Shown here: positions 41,240-50,006 of the stretch, piece after piece
Layout of the letters: every line of letters begins with the position of its first letter
Position numbering within the stretch: position 1 is the stretch's first letter
Assembly: GCA_016930695.1 (NCBI GenBank)
Contig: JAFGGD010000058.1
Location: forward strand, 1 to 64,000
Reading direction: 5' to 3'
Length of the DNA: 64,000 nucleotides
Source of the DNA: Candidatus Eisenbacteria bacterium
GTDB lineage: Bacteria > Orphanbacterota > Orphanbacteria > Orphanbacterales > Orphanbacteraceae
Notes under the pieces: model-generated
Databases searched by the model: none
Seen by the model: the letters and a program-made list of their open reading frames with translations, nothing else
What the model was told of the DNA's origin: nothing
Position numbers and translations under genes: made by a program

Positions 41240-44200
41240 TCACTCCTTCTCCGGCCTTCGGATTCCCAACTTTTTCATCCGCGCCTCCAGCGTGGTCGGC
41301 TTGAGTCCGAGAGAATCGGCGGCGCCCCCTTTCCCGCGCACACGCCAGTTGGAGAGCTCCAACGCCTCGATGATGTGCTCCTTCTCACGATCGGCGAGGG
41401 TGAACGCACCCATCTCTTTCGTCCTCGGCTGCTCCGGTATATCGACGTGCAAGGTCTTCCCCCGCGCCAGGATGACCGCACGCTCGATTATGTTGCGCAG
41501 CTCGCGGATGTTCCCCGGCCATGAGTGGTTCCGAAGGGTGTCGAGGTTCTTCCGGGAGATGCTCTCGATTCGCTTTCCCATTTTCTCCCCGAATTCCCCC
41601 ACGAAAGCCCACACGAGCGTCTCGATGTCCTCGCGCCTTTCGCGAAGGGGAGGGACGACGATGGGGAACACGTTCAGCCGGTAGAAAAGATCTTCCCGGA
41701 AGGAGCCGCTCTTCACGTTCTTTTCCAGGTCATGGTGGGTAGCGGCGATGACGCGCACGTCCACTCGGATCGTTTTGTCGCTGCCGACCTTCTCGAAGCG
41801 TCCCTCCTGCAGCACCCGCAGGAGTTTCGCCTGGGTCTCGGCCGGGAGGTCGCCCACCTCGTCCAGGAAGAGGGTGCTCCCGTCGGCGACCTCGAGGCGA
41901 CCCACACGACCCGCGACCGCTCCGGTGAACGCCCCTTTCTCGTGGCCGAACAGCTCGCTCTCCACGAGCGAGTCGGGGATGGCCGCGCAGTTGACGATGA
42001 CCATCGGGCGGTCGCGCCGGGGGCTCATGCTGTGGATCGCGCGGGCAAGCAGCTCTTTCCCCGTCCCCGTCTCGCCCAGAATCAGCACGGTGGAATCGGT
42101 CGGGGCGACCTGTTCCGCCTGGACGAGGACGGACCGGATGCCCTCGCTTTGGCCGATGATTTCGCCTTGGAGGTGCGCCTGCTTGATCTCCTCGCGCAGG
42201 ATGATGTTTTCCGCCTCCACCATTTCCTTCAAACTGCGGATCTCCTCGAGGGCGTTCCGGATCGTCTCTTCGGCCCGCTTTCTCTCGGTAATATCGCGGA
42301 CCAGACCGAGAAAGCCGACCGCTTCGCCCGACGCGTTCCGTACCGGCGTCCCCACGACCTCGGCGGGGAAGACCTCGCCGCTCTTCCTCTTGTGGTCGAT
42401 TTCATACGGTTCGTACATTTTTCCGGCGTCGACGTTATAGCGCTTGTCCCCCTGTTTCCCGAAATCCCCTTTTTCCGAATAGAGGATCTCGGTCTTTTGA
42501 CCGATCACTTCCTCCGGTCGGAAGCCGAAGATGTGTTCGAAGGCGGGATTCACTCGGCGGATGCGCCGCTCGATGTCGGCGTAAACGAGCGCTTCGGGGA
42601 TCGCACGCAGGATCTCCTCCAGTTCCGCCCGGCGGTCTTCGATCTCCCTCTCCGCCCGCTTTCGTTCGGAGATATCCCGATGGACGGCGAAGAGGCGTTT
42701 CTTGCCGCCGTATTCGATGACTTGGGCGTTGACCTCGGTGGGGATCGGCGTGCCGTCCCTGTGCCGGAAAACCGTTTCGAAGAAGACGCGGCCCTTCTCC
42801 TCGAGCTCCACGAGCTGTTCGGGGGTGAAGGGGGCGTTCTCCTCCGCATCCAGTCCCACGAGGGCCATGTCGCGCAGTTCCCGTCTCGCGTAGCCGTAGC
42901 GCCGGACCGCTTCGTCGTTCGGGGCGAGGACGGCGCCGGTTTCGAGATCGCGGATGATCATGGCGTCCGCCGCGTTCTCGAAGACCGTTCGGAAGCGCCT
43001 CTCGCTCTCCGAAAGCGCCCTCTCCGCGGCGAGACGCTCCGTGATGTCCACCACCGTCCCCATGAGGGCGGCGCCCCCTTCGTACTCGATCGGGGTGCCG
43101 GAGATGTCCAGATCGATGATCGATCCGTCTTTGCGGACCCCCTTGAGGATGACGTTCCCTCTTTCCGCCTTGCCGCCCATTCTCAGGCGGATTTCCCGCG
43201 CCGCGAAATCGAGGTCGTCCGGGTGGATCACATCCGCCACTCCCAACCCGGCGGTCATCTCCTCCGGCCGATAGCCGAAAGAGGCGGCCAGGCTGGGATT
43301 CACATAAACGAGCTTTCCCTCCCGGACAACATAAACGCCGACCGTCGAGCGTTTCGTGATGGTGCGGAACTTCTCCTCGCTCCTCCGGAGAGCGTCCTCG
43401 GCGGCTTTCTTCTCCGTGATGTCCTGGAACACGCCGCGCATCTTCACGCAGCGGCCCTCGTGGAACACCGGTTCGCCGAACACGCGGCACCAAATCGGTT
43501 TCCCCTTCGCGGTGTGAACGAGCAGTTCCAAGTCGACGGGGACGCCGTCCCGCACCGCCCTCTCGTACGCCTCGGCGAGAATCTTTCGCTGTTCCCGGGG
43601 GTAGTATTTCAGATGCTCGTCCGGCCCGGGCGGGCGCTCGGCGGGATCGATCTCGATGATGTCGTAGAGCGATCGCGTCCAGACCGCCTCGCGGGTGACG
43701 AGATCGTGTTCCCAGCCGCCGATCTTGGCGATGCGGCCGGTGTCGTCCAGTAGTTTCTCGCTCCGGCGGATCGCCTCCTCGTTCTTTTTTCTCTCGACGA
43801 TGCTTTGTACAAAGATAAAGAGAATCGTCTCGTCCGTGAACTCGGCGTTGAAGGAATGCACCTCCATCGGGAAGAGAGAACCGTCCTTCCGGCGCCCCGT
43901 CATTTCGATCGTGAAGGGTTTCGGCGCGCCGCCCCGGGCGATCAGCTCGGTGATGAAGGCGCGGCCGGCTTCATCGCTCAGGTCGGCCGCGTGGACTCCG
44001 TTCCATTCCCCGGGATCGTATCCGAAGAGAGCCGAGGCCGCGGGGTTGGCCGCTTCGATCCGCCCGTCCGGATGCTCGATGAGGATGGCGAGGGTGGATT
44101 CCTCGAAGAGCGTGCGAAACCGCTTTTCACTCTCCCGGAGCGCCCTCTCCGCTTCCAGCTTTTCGGTGATGTCCTCACCGGAACCGAGGGTGCCGATGAT

Positions 44201-45043
44201 CGATCCGGCGGCGTCTCGCAGGAGCGTGTTTCGCCAGGCGATGATCCGTTCTTCCCCGTCCAGGCGGATGATCGGGTTTTCGTATCGCAGAACCGGTTCC
44301 AGGTTCCCCGACATAATCTGTTCATAAACGGTCTTCACCTCTTCCCGGCGGTCGGGCGGCAGGAATCGATCGAACCAATTCTCCCCCAGGATCTTCTCCT
44401 TGGAGCCTCCCAGGATCTCGCACCCCTTCCGGTTGATGAGCGTGACCCTCTGTTCCTTGTCGAGGGCGATCAACATCACGTCGGCGAGTTCCAGATAGGT
44501 TTCCGCGCGCTCCTTTTCCCGCAGCATCGCGTCATGCTCACGTTTCCTTTGCGTGATTTCCGTCGCCAGGACGACGACCGCCTCGACCCGCCGGTTCTCG
44601 TCGAAAACCGGATAGAGGCGGTTGGAGAGGATGATCTTCCCCCGGGCGTCGTCGAAAAAGACCGGTTCTCCGGTCCGAACGACATGGTCGATCCATTGTT
44701 TGCGTGACGCGGCGATCTGGTGGGAAAAAAAGTCGTCCACCAGACGGCCGGCCAGCTCCTCCGGGGTCGATCCCAGGCGGCGGGCTCCCGCTTCATTGAT
44801 GTGGAGAATGCGGCGGTCCGGCGTCAGGATGGAGATGGTGTCGAGGGGGGCGTTCAGCATGACGTGGAAGAGGGACTTCGCGCCGGAGAGGCGCGTGTCC
44901 GGTCCGTGCTCCGCGCCGCCGCCGCGCGGGCGTCCCGGATCCTCGCACGCCGCGCGAGCCGCCTGTTCCGCGTCCTTCAGACGTTTTCGAAGGGAATCGA
45001 TCTCGGCGAGCAGTTCTTCCCGATTCGCTTCCGCCGCGGCCAT
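41240..45043 (-). CDS. Seven-PAS sigma-54-dependent transcriptional activator
   Basis: A 1267-residue cytoplasmic sensor-regulator. A short coiled coil (about 5-40) is followed by seven PAS domains in tandem, each ended by the usual ITERKR/ITEKK linker (for example [73 protein letters not shown]). The AAA+ domain (about 935-1165) has Walker A GETGTGKE, the sigma-54-contacting GAFTGA loop and [10 protein letters not shown] Fis-type helix-turn-helix ends it. No receiver domain is present, so PAS ligands or partners drive it. The ATG at 45043 has AGGAGGTGG upstream; a GTG at 45052 lacks spacing. The sigma-54 promoter of the downstream STAS-like gene lies about 145 bases beyond its stop. Confidence 0.93.
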   Translation of the reverse strand: MAAAEANREELLAEIDSLRKRLKDAEQAARAACEDPGRPRGGGAEHGPDTRLSGAKSLFHVMLNAPLDTISILTPDRRILHINEAGARRLGSTPEELAGRLVDDFFSHQIAASRKQWIDHVVRTGEPVFFDDARGKIILSNRLYPVFDENRRVEAVVVLATEITQRKREHDAMLREKERAETYLELADVMLIALDKEQRVTLINRKGCEILGGSKEKILGENWFDRFLPPDRREEVKTVYEQIMSGNLEPVLRYENPIIRLDGEERIIAWRNTLLRDAAGSIIGTLGSGEDITEKLEAERALRESEKRFRTLFEESTLAILIEHPDGRIEAANPAASALFGYDPGEWNGVHAADLSDEAGRAFITELIARGGAPKPFTIEMTGRRKDGSLFPMEVHSFNAEFTDETILFIFVQSIVERKKNEEAIRRSEKLLDDTGRIAKIGGWEHDLVTREAVWTRSLYDIIEIDPAERPPGPDEHLKYYPREQRKILAEAYERAVRDGVPVDLELLVHTAKGKPIWCRVFGEPVFHEGRCVKMRGVFQDITEKKAAEDALRRSEEKFRTITKRSTVGVYVVREGKLVYVNPSLAASFGYRPEEMTAGLGVADVIHPDDLDFAAREIRLRMGGKAERGNVILKGVRKDGSIIDLDISGTPIEYEGGAALMGTVVDITERLAAERALSESERRFRTVFENAADAMIIRDLETGAVLAPNDEAVRRYGYARRELRDMALVGLDAEENAPFTPEQLVELEEKGRVFFETVFRHRDGTPIPTEVNAQVIEYGGKKRLFAVHRDISERKRAEREIEDRRAELEEILRAIPEALVYADIERRIRRVNPAFEHIFGFRPEEVIGQKTEILYSEKGDFGKQGDKRYNVDAGKMYEPYEIDHKRKSGEVFPAEVVGTPVRNASGEAVGFLGLVRDITERKRAEETIRNALEEIRSLKEMVEAENIILREEIKQAHLQGEIIGQSEGIRSVLVQAEQVAPTDSTVLILGETGTGKELLARAIHSMSPRRDRPMVIVNCAAIPDSLVESELFGHEKGAFTGAVAGRVGRLEVADGSTLFLDEVGDLPAETQAKLLRVLQEGRFEKVGSDKTIRVDVRVIAATHHDLEKNVKSGSFREDLFYRLNVFPIVVPPLRERREDIETLVWAFVGEFGEKMGKRIESISRKNLDTLRNHSWPGNIRELRNIIERAVILARGKTLHVDIPEQPRTKEMGAFTLADREKEHIIEALELSNWRVRGKGGAADSLGLKPTTLEARMKKLGIRRPEKE

Positions 45044-45355
45044 GGCGTCCACCTCCTACGGCATGGCGTCGACATTCGTTCGCGGAGAGGCACTCATCTC
45101 CCGCGCGCGTCGTCCGGATCAACGATTTGTTCACGAAGCTGGCCCGTCCCCGGCCATCCTACACCTTGGGAAGGGCGTTTCGAATCGAAATCCGCGCAGG
45201 TCCATCGCGCGCCTCCTCGGTGCCGTAAGCGGGAGGGGCCATCCCCCTCCCCTTGCGGGATCCGCCGGTCCTCGCCTATACTCCGCGATTCCGGAGGGCG
45301 CGAACGAAGGCGCGCCGGCGCGGAGGAGAAGTCGAAGAACGACGCGGGGTAAAAG
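45044..45355. other. Divergent intergenic region between PAS regulator and yceH
   Basis: No gene is seen in this ~310-base gap. It carries the plus-strand promoter at 45253-45282 and, on the minus strand, a weak candidate for the regulator (TTCGAA, 17 bases, TAGGAT at about 45160-45185). No -24/-12 element was found here. Confidence 0.55.
45253..45282 (+). promoter_or_regulatory. Promoter of the yceH-like gene
   Basis: TTGCGG (45253-45258), an 18-base spacer and TATACT (45277-45282) give a plausible sigma-70-type promoter with a leader of about 65 bases to the ATG at 45356. Confidence 0.55.
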
Positions 45356-46015
45356 ATGGACGAACGAGAAGAGAAGCTGAGCGAGAGAGAGCTGCGGGTC
45401 GTCGGGTGCCTGATCGAAAAGGAGAGGACCACGCCGGAGTACTATCCGCTCACCGTGAACGCGCTGGTGAACGCGTGCAATCAAAAGTCGAACCGGGATC
45501 CCGTGGTCGCCTACGGACGGGACGCGGTCCGGGAGGCGTTGGACGCGCTTCGCTGGAGCGGCTGGGTGACCGAGGTGGACGAAGCGGGGAGCCGGGCGAC
45601 GAAGTACAAGCACCGTTTCATCGAGAAGACCGGGCTGGACGCGGCGCGCACGGCGATTCTCGCCGAGCTGATGTTGCGCGGTCCGCAGACCGCCGGCGAG
45701 GTCCACGGGCGGGCGAAGAGGATGTTCCCCTTCACCGGCCTGGAGGAGGTCCGCCTGGCGCTCGAAGAGATGGCCGCCGGCGAGGAGCCCCGCGTGGTTC
45801 TTCTCCCCCGTCAGCCCGGACGGAAGGAGCGCCGCTATCGCCACCTCCTCTCCGGCCCGCCGTCGCCGGAGGAGCTGGAATCGGCGGAGGAGGCGCCTCG
45901 CGCCGCCGCCGCGCCCCCCGCTCCCGGCCGCGCCTCGGAGGAGCTGGAGTCTCTTCGCGGTCGAGTGGAAGCTCTGGAGAAGGCTTTCGACGAGTTCCGC
46001 CGCCAGTTCGAATAA
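45356..46015 (+). CDS. yceH: YceH-family (DUF480) winged-helix protein
   Basis: A 219-residue protein. The N-terminal half is the DUF480 double winged helix, with LSERELRVVGCLIEKERTTPE and YYPLTVNALVNACNQKSNRDP, which is nearly invariant in this family. Residues of about 95-165 are the second winged helix (LMLRGPQTAGEVHGRAKRM). An Ala/Pro-rich linker then leads to a C-terminal coiled coil (ELESLRGRVEALEKAFDEF). The molecular role of YceH is not established. It is transcribed alone. Confidence 0.9.
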   Translation: MDEREEKLSERELRVVGCLIEKERTTPEYYPLTVNALVNACNQKSNRDPVVAYGRDAVREALDALRWSGWVTEVDEAGSRATKYKHRFIEKTGLDAARTAILAELMLRGPQTAGEVHGRAKRMFPFTGLEEVRLALEEMAAGEEPRVVLLPRQPGRKERRYRHLLSGPPSPEELESAEEAPRAAAAPPAPGRASEELESLRGRVEALEKAFDEFRRQFE

Positions 46016-46100
46016 ACGGCCGGGAGCCCGCCGGGGCGCCGGATTCCCGGCGTTTCCTCCCGCGCCTTTTCCCCGCGCGTCCCGCGCCGCACCGGCGCGG

Positions 46101-46129
46101 TTGCGGCGCGCCTTGCCCTTCCTTACAAT
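46101..46129 (+). promoter_or_regulatory. Promoter of the exported oligopeptidase gene
   Basis: TTGCGG (46101-46106) and TACAAT (46124-46129) are exactly 17 bases apart. The start codon at 46245 follows a leader of about 110 bases, with GAGGAGAG just before the ATG. Confidence 0.6.
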
Positions 46130-46244
46130 ACAAGAACACGAATGAGACCGCGGGGGCGATCCCACCCGTCCCCGCCTTCGCACGGCGGTCCCACGCTCCC
46201 GGCGGGGCGCCGCCGCGCCTACCCGCACCGCGAGGAGAGAAACG

Positions 46245-48137
46245 ATGATCCGCCTCCGTAGCAGCATCGCCGCATGTTTGCTCCTTCTGCTCGCCGCCGG
46301 CCCGCTTGCCGCCGCCGGCGACGAAGGAATCGTCTACTACGAGTCCCGTAGCGAGATCCCTCTGAAGTACCAATGGAGCATCACCGACATCTTCCCGTCG
46401 GTGGAGGCGTTCAATGACGCCTTCGGCGAACTGGAGGCGAGAGTCCCGGGGATGGAAACGTACAAGGGACGGCTCGGCGAGTCGCCGGAGACGCTCGCCG
46501 CGGGATTGGGATACGCCTTCGACCTGATCGAGCGTCTGATGGAGCTTCAGGTGTACAGCGGCCAGTACCGGGACATGGACACGGACAACGCCGAGGCGAA
46601 CGAACTGAACCGCCGTTTCGACGTGCTCGCCGCCCGGGTGATGCAGGCGGTTTCCTTCCTGGAGGCGGAGATCGCGATGATCCCCTCGGGCGACCTCGAT
46701 CGCTTCCGCGCCGATGCGCGCGTGAAGACGTACGATCACTACATCGACAACATCGCCCGCAAGAAGGCGCACTACCGCTCCGCCGAAGTGGAGGAGGTGC
46801 TCGCCTCGGCCAGCCTTCTCGCAGGCGCCCCCTACGACGCCTACGCGGGATTGGTCTACACGGATATCGAGTGGCCGGTCGTGACCGACGAGAACGGCGA
46901 GGAGATGACCGTCTCGCCCGCCCTCTACTATAGCTTCGTCTCCAAGCAGGACCGCCGGGTCCGCCGGGACGCGGCGCTCGCACTTTTCGGCGCCTACTCC
47001 TCCTTCGCCAACACCTTCGCGTCCACATTCAACGGCCAGGTGCAGCGCAACCTCTTTTACGCGCGCAACCGCGGCTTCGAACGCGCCATCGACCAGCGCA
47101 TGTTCGAGGACAACATCCCCTACGAAGTGATCGAGACGCTGGTCGGGACCGTGCACGACAACTACCCGGCGATTCACCGCTACGCCGCACTCCGGAAGGA
47201 GATTCTCGGCGTCGACGAGTTCCACGTGTACGATTTATACGTGAGCCTCGTGCCGGACGCGGAGAGGACCATCGGTTTCGACGAGGCCTACGACATGGCC
47301 CTCGATTTCTGGAAAAAGACCTATGGCGACGAGTATTACCGCGTGGCGAAGAAGGCGCGGGACGAGCGCTGGATCGACGTCTACGCCGCCAAGGGGAAGC
47401 GCGGCGGCGCCTACTCCTGGGGGAGCTACAACTCCCATCCGTACCTTCTCCTGAACTGGGGCGGCACGCTCGAGGACGTGTTCACCCTGGTCCACGAGAT
47501 GGGGCATTCGATCCACACCTATCTCACCAACGAGAACCAGCCCTTCCACGATTCGGAGTACTCCAGCTTCGTCGCCGAGGTGGCGGCCGTGGCGAGCGAG
47601 GCGCTTTTCCTCGACTACATGTTGGAGAAGACCGACGACGACGCGGAGCGCCTCTACCTTCTCAACATGTACATGGGGAATATCACAGGCACGTTCCTCC
47701 GGCAGATCTTCTTCCACGAGTTCGAGGAGAGGGCCCACGCGATGGCCGAGCGGGGGGAGGCGCTCACCGAGGAATCTCTGGGGAACCTGTACGCCGACCT
47801 CTGGAAGGACTATTACGGCCCCGGGTTGGTGCTGGACGACGAGTTCCGCGCCGGCTGGGCTCGGATTCCGCATTTCTACCGCACCTTTTACGTGTGGAAC
47901 TACGCCACCAGCTTCGCCGCCGGAGAGGCGATCGCGGGGCGCGTGCGCGCCGGCGACCGGGGCGCCGTGGACGACTACATCGCCATGCTGAAGCTGGGCG
48001 GAAGCGTCTACCCGATGGACGCGCTGCGGCGGGGCGGTGTGGAGATGACCGACCCGAAGGTGATCCAGACCGTGATGATCCGCTATGAGGAGACACTGGA
48101 CAAGATGACCGAGCTTCTCCGCAAGCGGAAGGGTTAG
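46245..48137 (+). CDS. pepF: Exported oligoendopeptidase F-like M3 metallopeptidase
   Basis: A 630-residue zinc endopeptidase of family M3. The active site HEMGHSIHTYL starts at His417, and the downstream Glu ligand is in SSFVAEVAAVASEALFLDYML. The C-terminal FQ-like segment NYATSFAAGEAI also fits PepF. Unusually for PepF, which is generally cytosolic, the protein begins with a clear signal peptide (MIRLRSSIAACLLLLLAAGPLAAAG). It should therefore cut short peptides in the periplasm or outside, feeding peptide carriers such as the two POT proteins in this window. It is monocistronic, with its own promoter and terminator. Confidence 0.92.
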   Translation: MIRLRSSIAACLLLLLAAGPLAAAGDEGIVYYESRSEIPLKYQWSITDIFPSVEAFNDAFGELEARVPGMETYKGRLGESPETLAAGLGYAFDLIERLMELQVYSGQYRDMDTDNAEANELNRRFDVLAARVMQAVSFLEAEIAMIPSGDLDRFRADARVKTYDHYIDNIARKKAHYRSAEVEEVLASASLLAGAPYDAYAGLVYTDIEWPVVTDENGEEMTVSPALYYSFVSKQDRRVRRDAALALFGAYSSFANTFASTFNGQVQRNLFYARNRGFERAIDQRMFEDNIPYEVIETLVGTVHDNYPAIHRYAALRKEILGVDEFHVYDLYVSLVPDAERTIGFDEAYDMALDFWKKTYGDEYYRVAKKARDERWIDVYAAKGKRGGAYSWGSYNSHPYLLLNWGGTLEDVFTLVHEMGHSIHTYLTNENQPFHDSEYSSFVAEVAAVASEALFLDYMLEKTDDDAERLYLLNMYMGNITGTFLRQIFFHEFEERAHAMAERGEALTEESLGNLYADLWKDYYGPGLVLDDEFRAGWARIPHFYRTFYVWNYATSFAAGEAIAGRVRAGDRGAVDDYIAMLKLGGSVYPMDALRRGGVEMTDPKVIQTVMIRYEETLDKMTELLRKRKG

Positions 48138-48167
48138 CGGTCGGGTTTGAAACGAAGCGCACGACGA

Positions 48168-48202
48168 GAGGCCCGGGCGCCATGCCCGGGCCTCGTTTCG
48201 TT
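48168..48202 (+). terminator. Intrinsic terminator after the oligopeptidase gene
   Basis: An eleven-pair stem (48168-48178 with 48184-48194) with a five-base loop is followed by GTTTCGTT. Flanking GAAACGA/TCGTTTC can extend the pairing. Confidence 0.75.
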
Positions 48203-48434
48203 CCCGATCGAAAGGGGGGCCGTGGAGACGCTCCTTCCGGCGGGACGGTTGATTTTCCGGCGATTCGGCCGATAGGTGGACCGGGGGCGCGAAAGCGCCG
48301 GTTCGTTCCCACGCTCGGAACGACCCCCGACCGGCGGATCGCCGCCGGCTCCCCCCTCGGTGAACGTGGTAGGCGGATTCTCCCGCGCCGGCGGTCCGGC
48401 GGCGGGAGGGGATTCTCGCGGAGGAGGTCCGAAA

Positions 48435-48935
48435 ATGCGGGGATGGATCGTTTTCCCCCTCTTGATCGCGACGGTTTGGACCCTCACGGGCTGTTCCACC
48501 CATACGGCCCGGATCGATTACGAGGGGATCGAGGAATTTCAGCTGCAAACCGCCCCCATCTACGGCGCGAAAGAGCTGGGGGAGGTGAAGGGGAAACACC
48601 GCGGGCCGATCTGGGACGGCGGCGACTACGCGGCGCACACGGCGGTCTGGAAGATGATCCGCAAGGCGCGCGAGCTGAACGCCAACGCCATCGGCGACAT
48701 CTACTGGCGGGACGGCAAGAGCCCGGAGCCGCGCTGCAAGAAACGCTGGCTCTACACGCTGATCTTTCCGCCGGTGCTTCTGACCCCCTTCTTCATGGAC
48801 GCGGAGGTGCACGGTATCGCCTATCAGGTGGAGATGGAGGAGGCGGGCCTCTACCGTCTTCCCGAAGATCCTGCGGAGGAATCGGTTCTGGCGAAGAGGA
48901 TCGTGGAGGAGACGCGCCGGTCCGGCCGGGGGTAG
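48435..48935 (+). CDS. Small lipoprotein of unknown function
   Basis: About 166 residues from the ATG at 48435, which has GAGGAGG seven bases upstream. A signal peptide ends in the lipobox LTGC at about residue 19. The mature part has a YGAKELGEVKGKHRGPIW segment, then AAHTAVWKMIRKARELNANAI, a pattern of a short alpha/beta domain that sorts metals or heme in some YbjQ-like lipoproteins; this likeness is weak. A second hydrophobic stretch (LYTLIFPPVLLTPFFM) lies at about 116-131. No family was firmly recognised. It stands alone before a strong terminator. Confidence 0.65.
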   Translation: MRGWIVFPLLIATVWTLTGCSTHTARIDYEGIEEFQLQTAPIYGAKELGEVKGKHRGPIWDGGDYAAHTAVWKMIRKARELNANAIGDIYWRDGKSPEPRCKKRWLYTLIFPPVLLTPFFMDAEVHGIAYQVEMEEAGLYRLPEDPAEESVLAKRIVEETRRSGRG

Positions 48936-48972
48936 GCGGTCCGTAGCGTCATCCGATCGACGAAAATTTCGA

Positions 48973-49000
48973 GGGCCCGGACCGATCGTCCGGGCCCTTT
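48973..49000 (+). terminator. Intrinsic terminator after the lipoprotein gene
   Basis: A perfect ten-pair stem (48973-48982 with 48988-48997) with a CGATC loop is followed by TTT. Confidence 0.75.
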
Positions 49001-49107
49001 ACGCGTCCGCTTCGGATGGAAAGGCGGGGGCCCGAGCGAAATCCGGCCGCCGGAGGAGTGAGTTCGCCGATTCGGACCGGACCGAAAGCCGCGGGCCCCG
49101 CGCTTTT

Positions 49108-49992
49108 CTATTTCACCACCTTCACCGTCCAGCCGGCGCGGCAGGCGGAGCCGAAGACGCCGATCCCGCCGTCGATCCCGCCGCTCCTCTCCGGGTGCTC
49201 CCGGTAGAGGTAGTTGTAATAGTTGTCGTCGATGGAATAGATGTTCACGTCGTAACGGCCGTAGAAGACCATCATGTCGCCGTACCAGCCGATTTCGTAG
49301 AGATCGCCGTTCTTCCCTTCCAGGTCCTCGATCCGAAAGAAGGGGGCGATGTGGCGCGGCTCGCCGGCGTCGCCGCCGTACTCGTCGTAGTCGTTTGGGT
49401 AGTCGTCGGTCCCGAAGGCTTCGACATACTCCGCGTCTTCCCAGTGCTCGAGGCAGTACACATCCACCAGGAAGATCTGCCGCGGATCGCCGCAGGTGAA
49501 GGTGATCGGGTATTTGTCCCCCACCTCGTCGTGCTTCATCTCATCGGGGAAAACGAGCGGTCCGTCCACCACCTCGAAGGGGGCGGGGGTGACGGTGGCC
49601 GCCGTGATCGTCGCCCGGCCGGGGATCTCGACCCGCAATTGATACCGGGTGAGGGGTTTCACGATCACGCCCGGCGCGTTGTAGCGCCCCGGCGAGACCT
49701 GCCAAAGCGTGTCCGCCTCCGCCGCGCCCTCTTCGAGAAGGAGGACCGTCGCGTCCGGAACGGCCGCTTCCCCGTCGTCGTAAACATCGAGCAAGTCCTG
49801 ATTCCGGCCGACGTAGACCGCGTTGCTGTCCGCCACCGCCTCGTTCACGTAGAGGTAGGCGAAGACCACGATCTCCTCCGCCGTGTCCGGCTCGGCCAGA
49901 TCGTCGCCGCCGCACCCCGCGGCGAGCAGGAAGGGGAGCGCCGCCGCGATCCCTCCCCGCCGGAGAATCTTTCCGAGGTATTTCGCGTTCAT
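49108..49992 (-). CDS. DUF4249-type lipoprotein partner of TonB-dependent receptor
   Basis: A 294-residue predicted lipoprotein. The ATG at 49992 has GGGAGGTGG upstream and opens a signal peptide with the lipobox AAGC near residue 23. The mature protein has the DUF4249 layout: a beta-rich N-terminal domain with EIVVFAYLYVNEA and DATVLLLEEG, then RYQLRVEIPG, and a C-terminal part rich in Tyr/Asp. In Bacteroidota such proteins are encoded right after TonB receptors and are thought to be surface-exposed accessory binders. Here it follows the receptor by 14 bases, so the two are one operon. The ligand is unknown. Confidence 0.8.
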   Translation of the reverse strand: MNAKYLGKILRRGGIAAALPFLLAAGCGGDDLAEPDTAEEIVVFAYLYVNEAVADSNAVYVGRNQDLLDVYDDGEAAVPDATVLLLEEGAAEADTLWQVSPGRYNAPGVIVKPLTRYQLRVEIPGRATITAATVTPAPFEVVDGPLVFPDEMKHDEVGDKYPITFTCGDPRQIFLVDVYCLEHWEDAEYVEAFGTDDYPNDYDEYGGDAGEPRHIAPFFRIEDLEGKNGDLYEIGWYGDMMVFYGRYDVNIYSIDDNYYNYLYREHPERSGGIDGGIGVFGSACRAGWTVKVVK

Positions 49993-50006
49993 GGTTCCCA
50001 CCTCCC

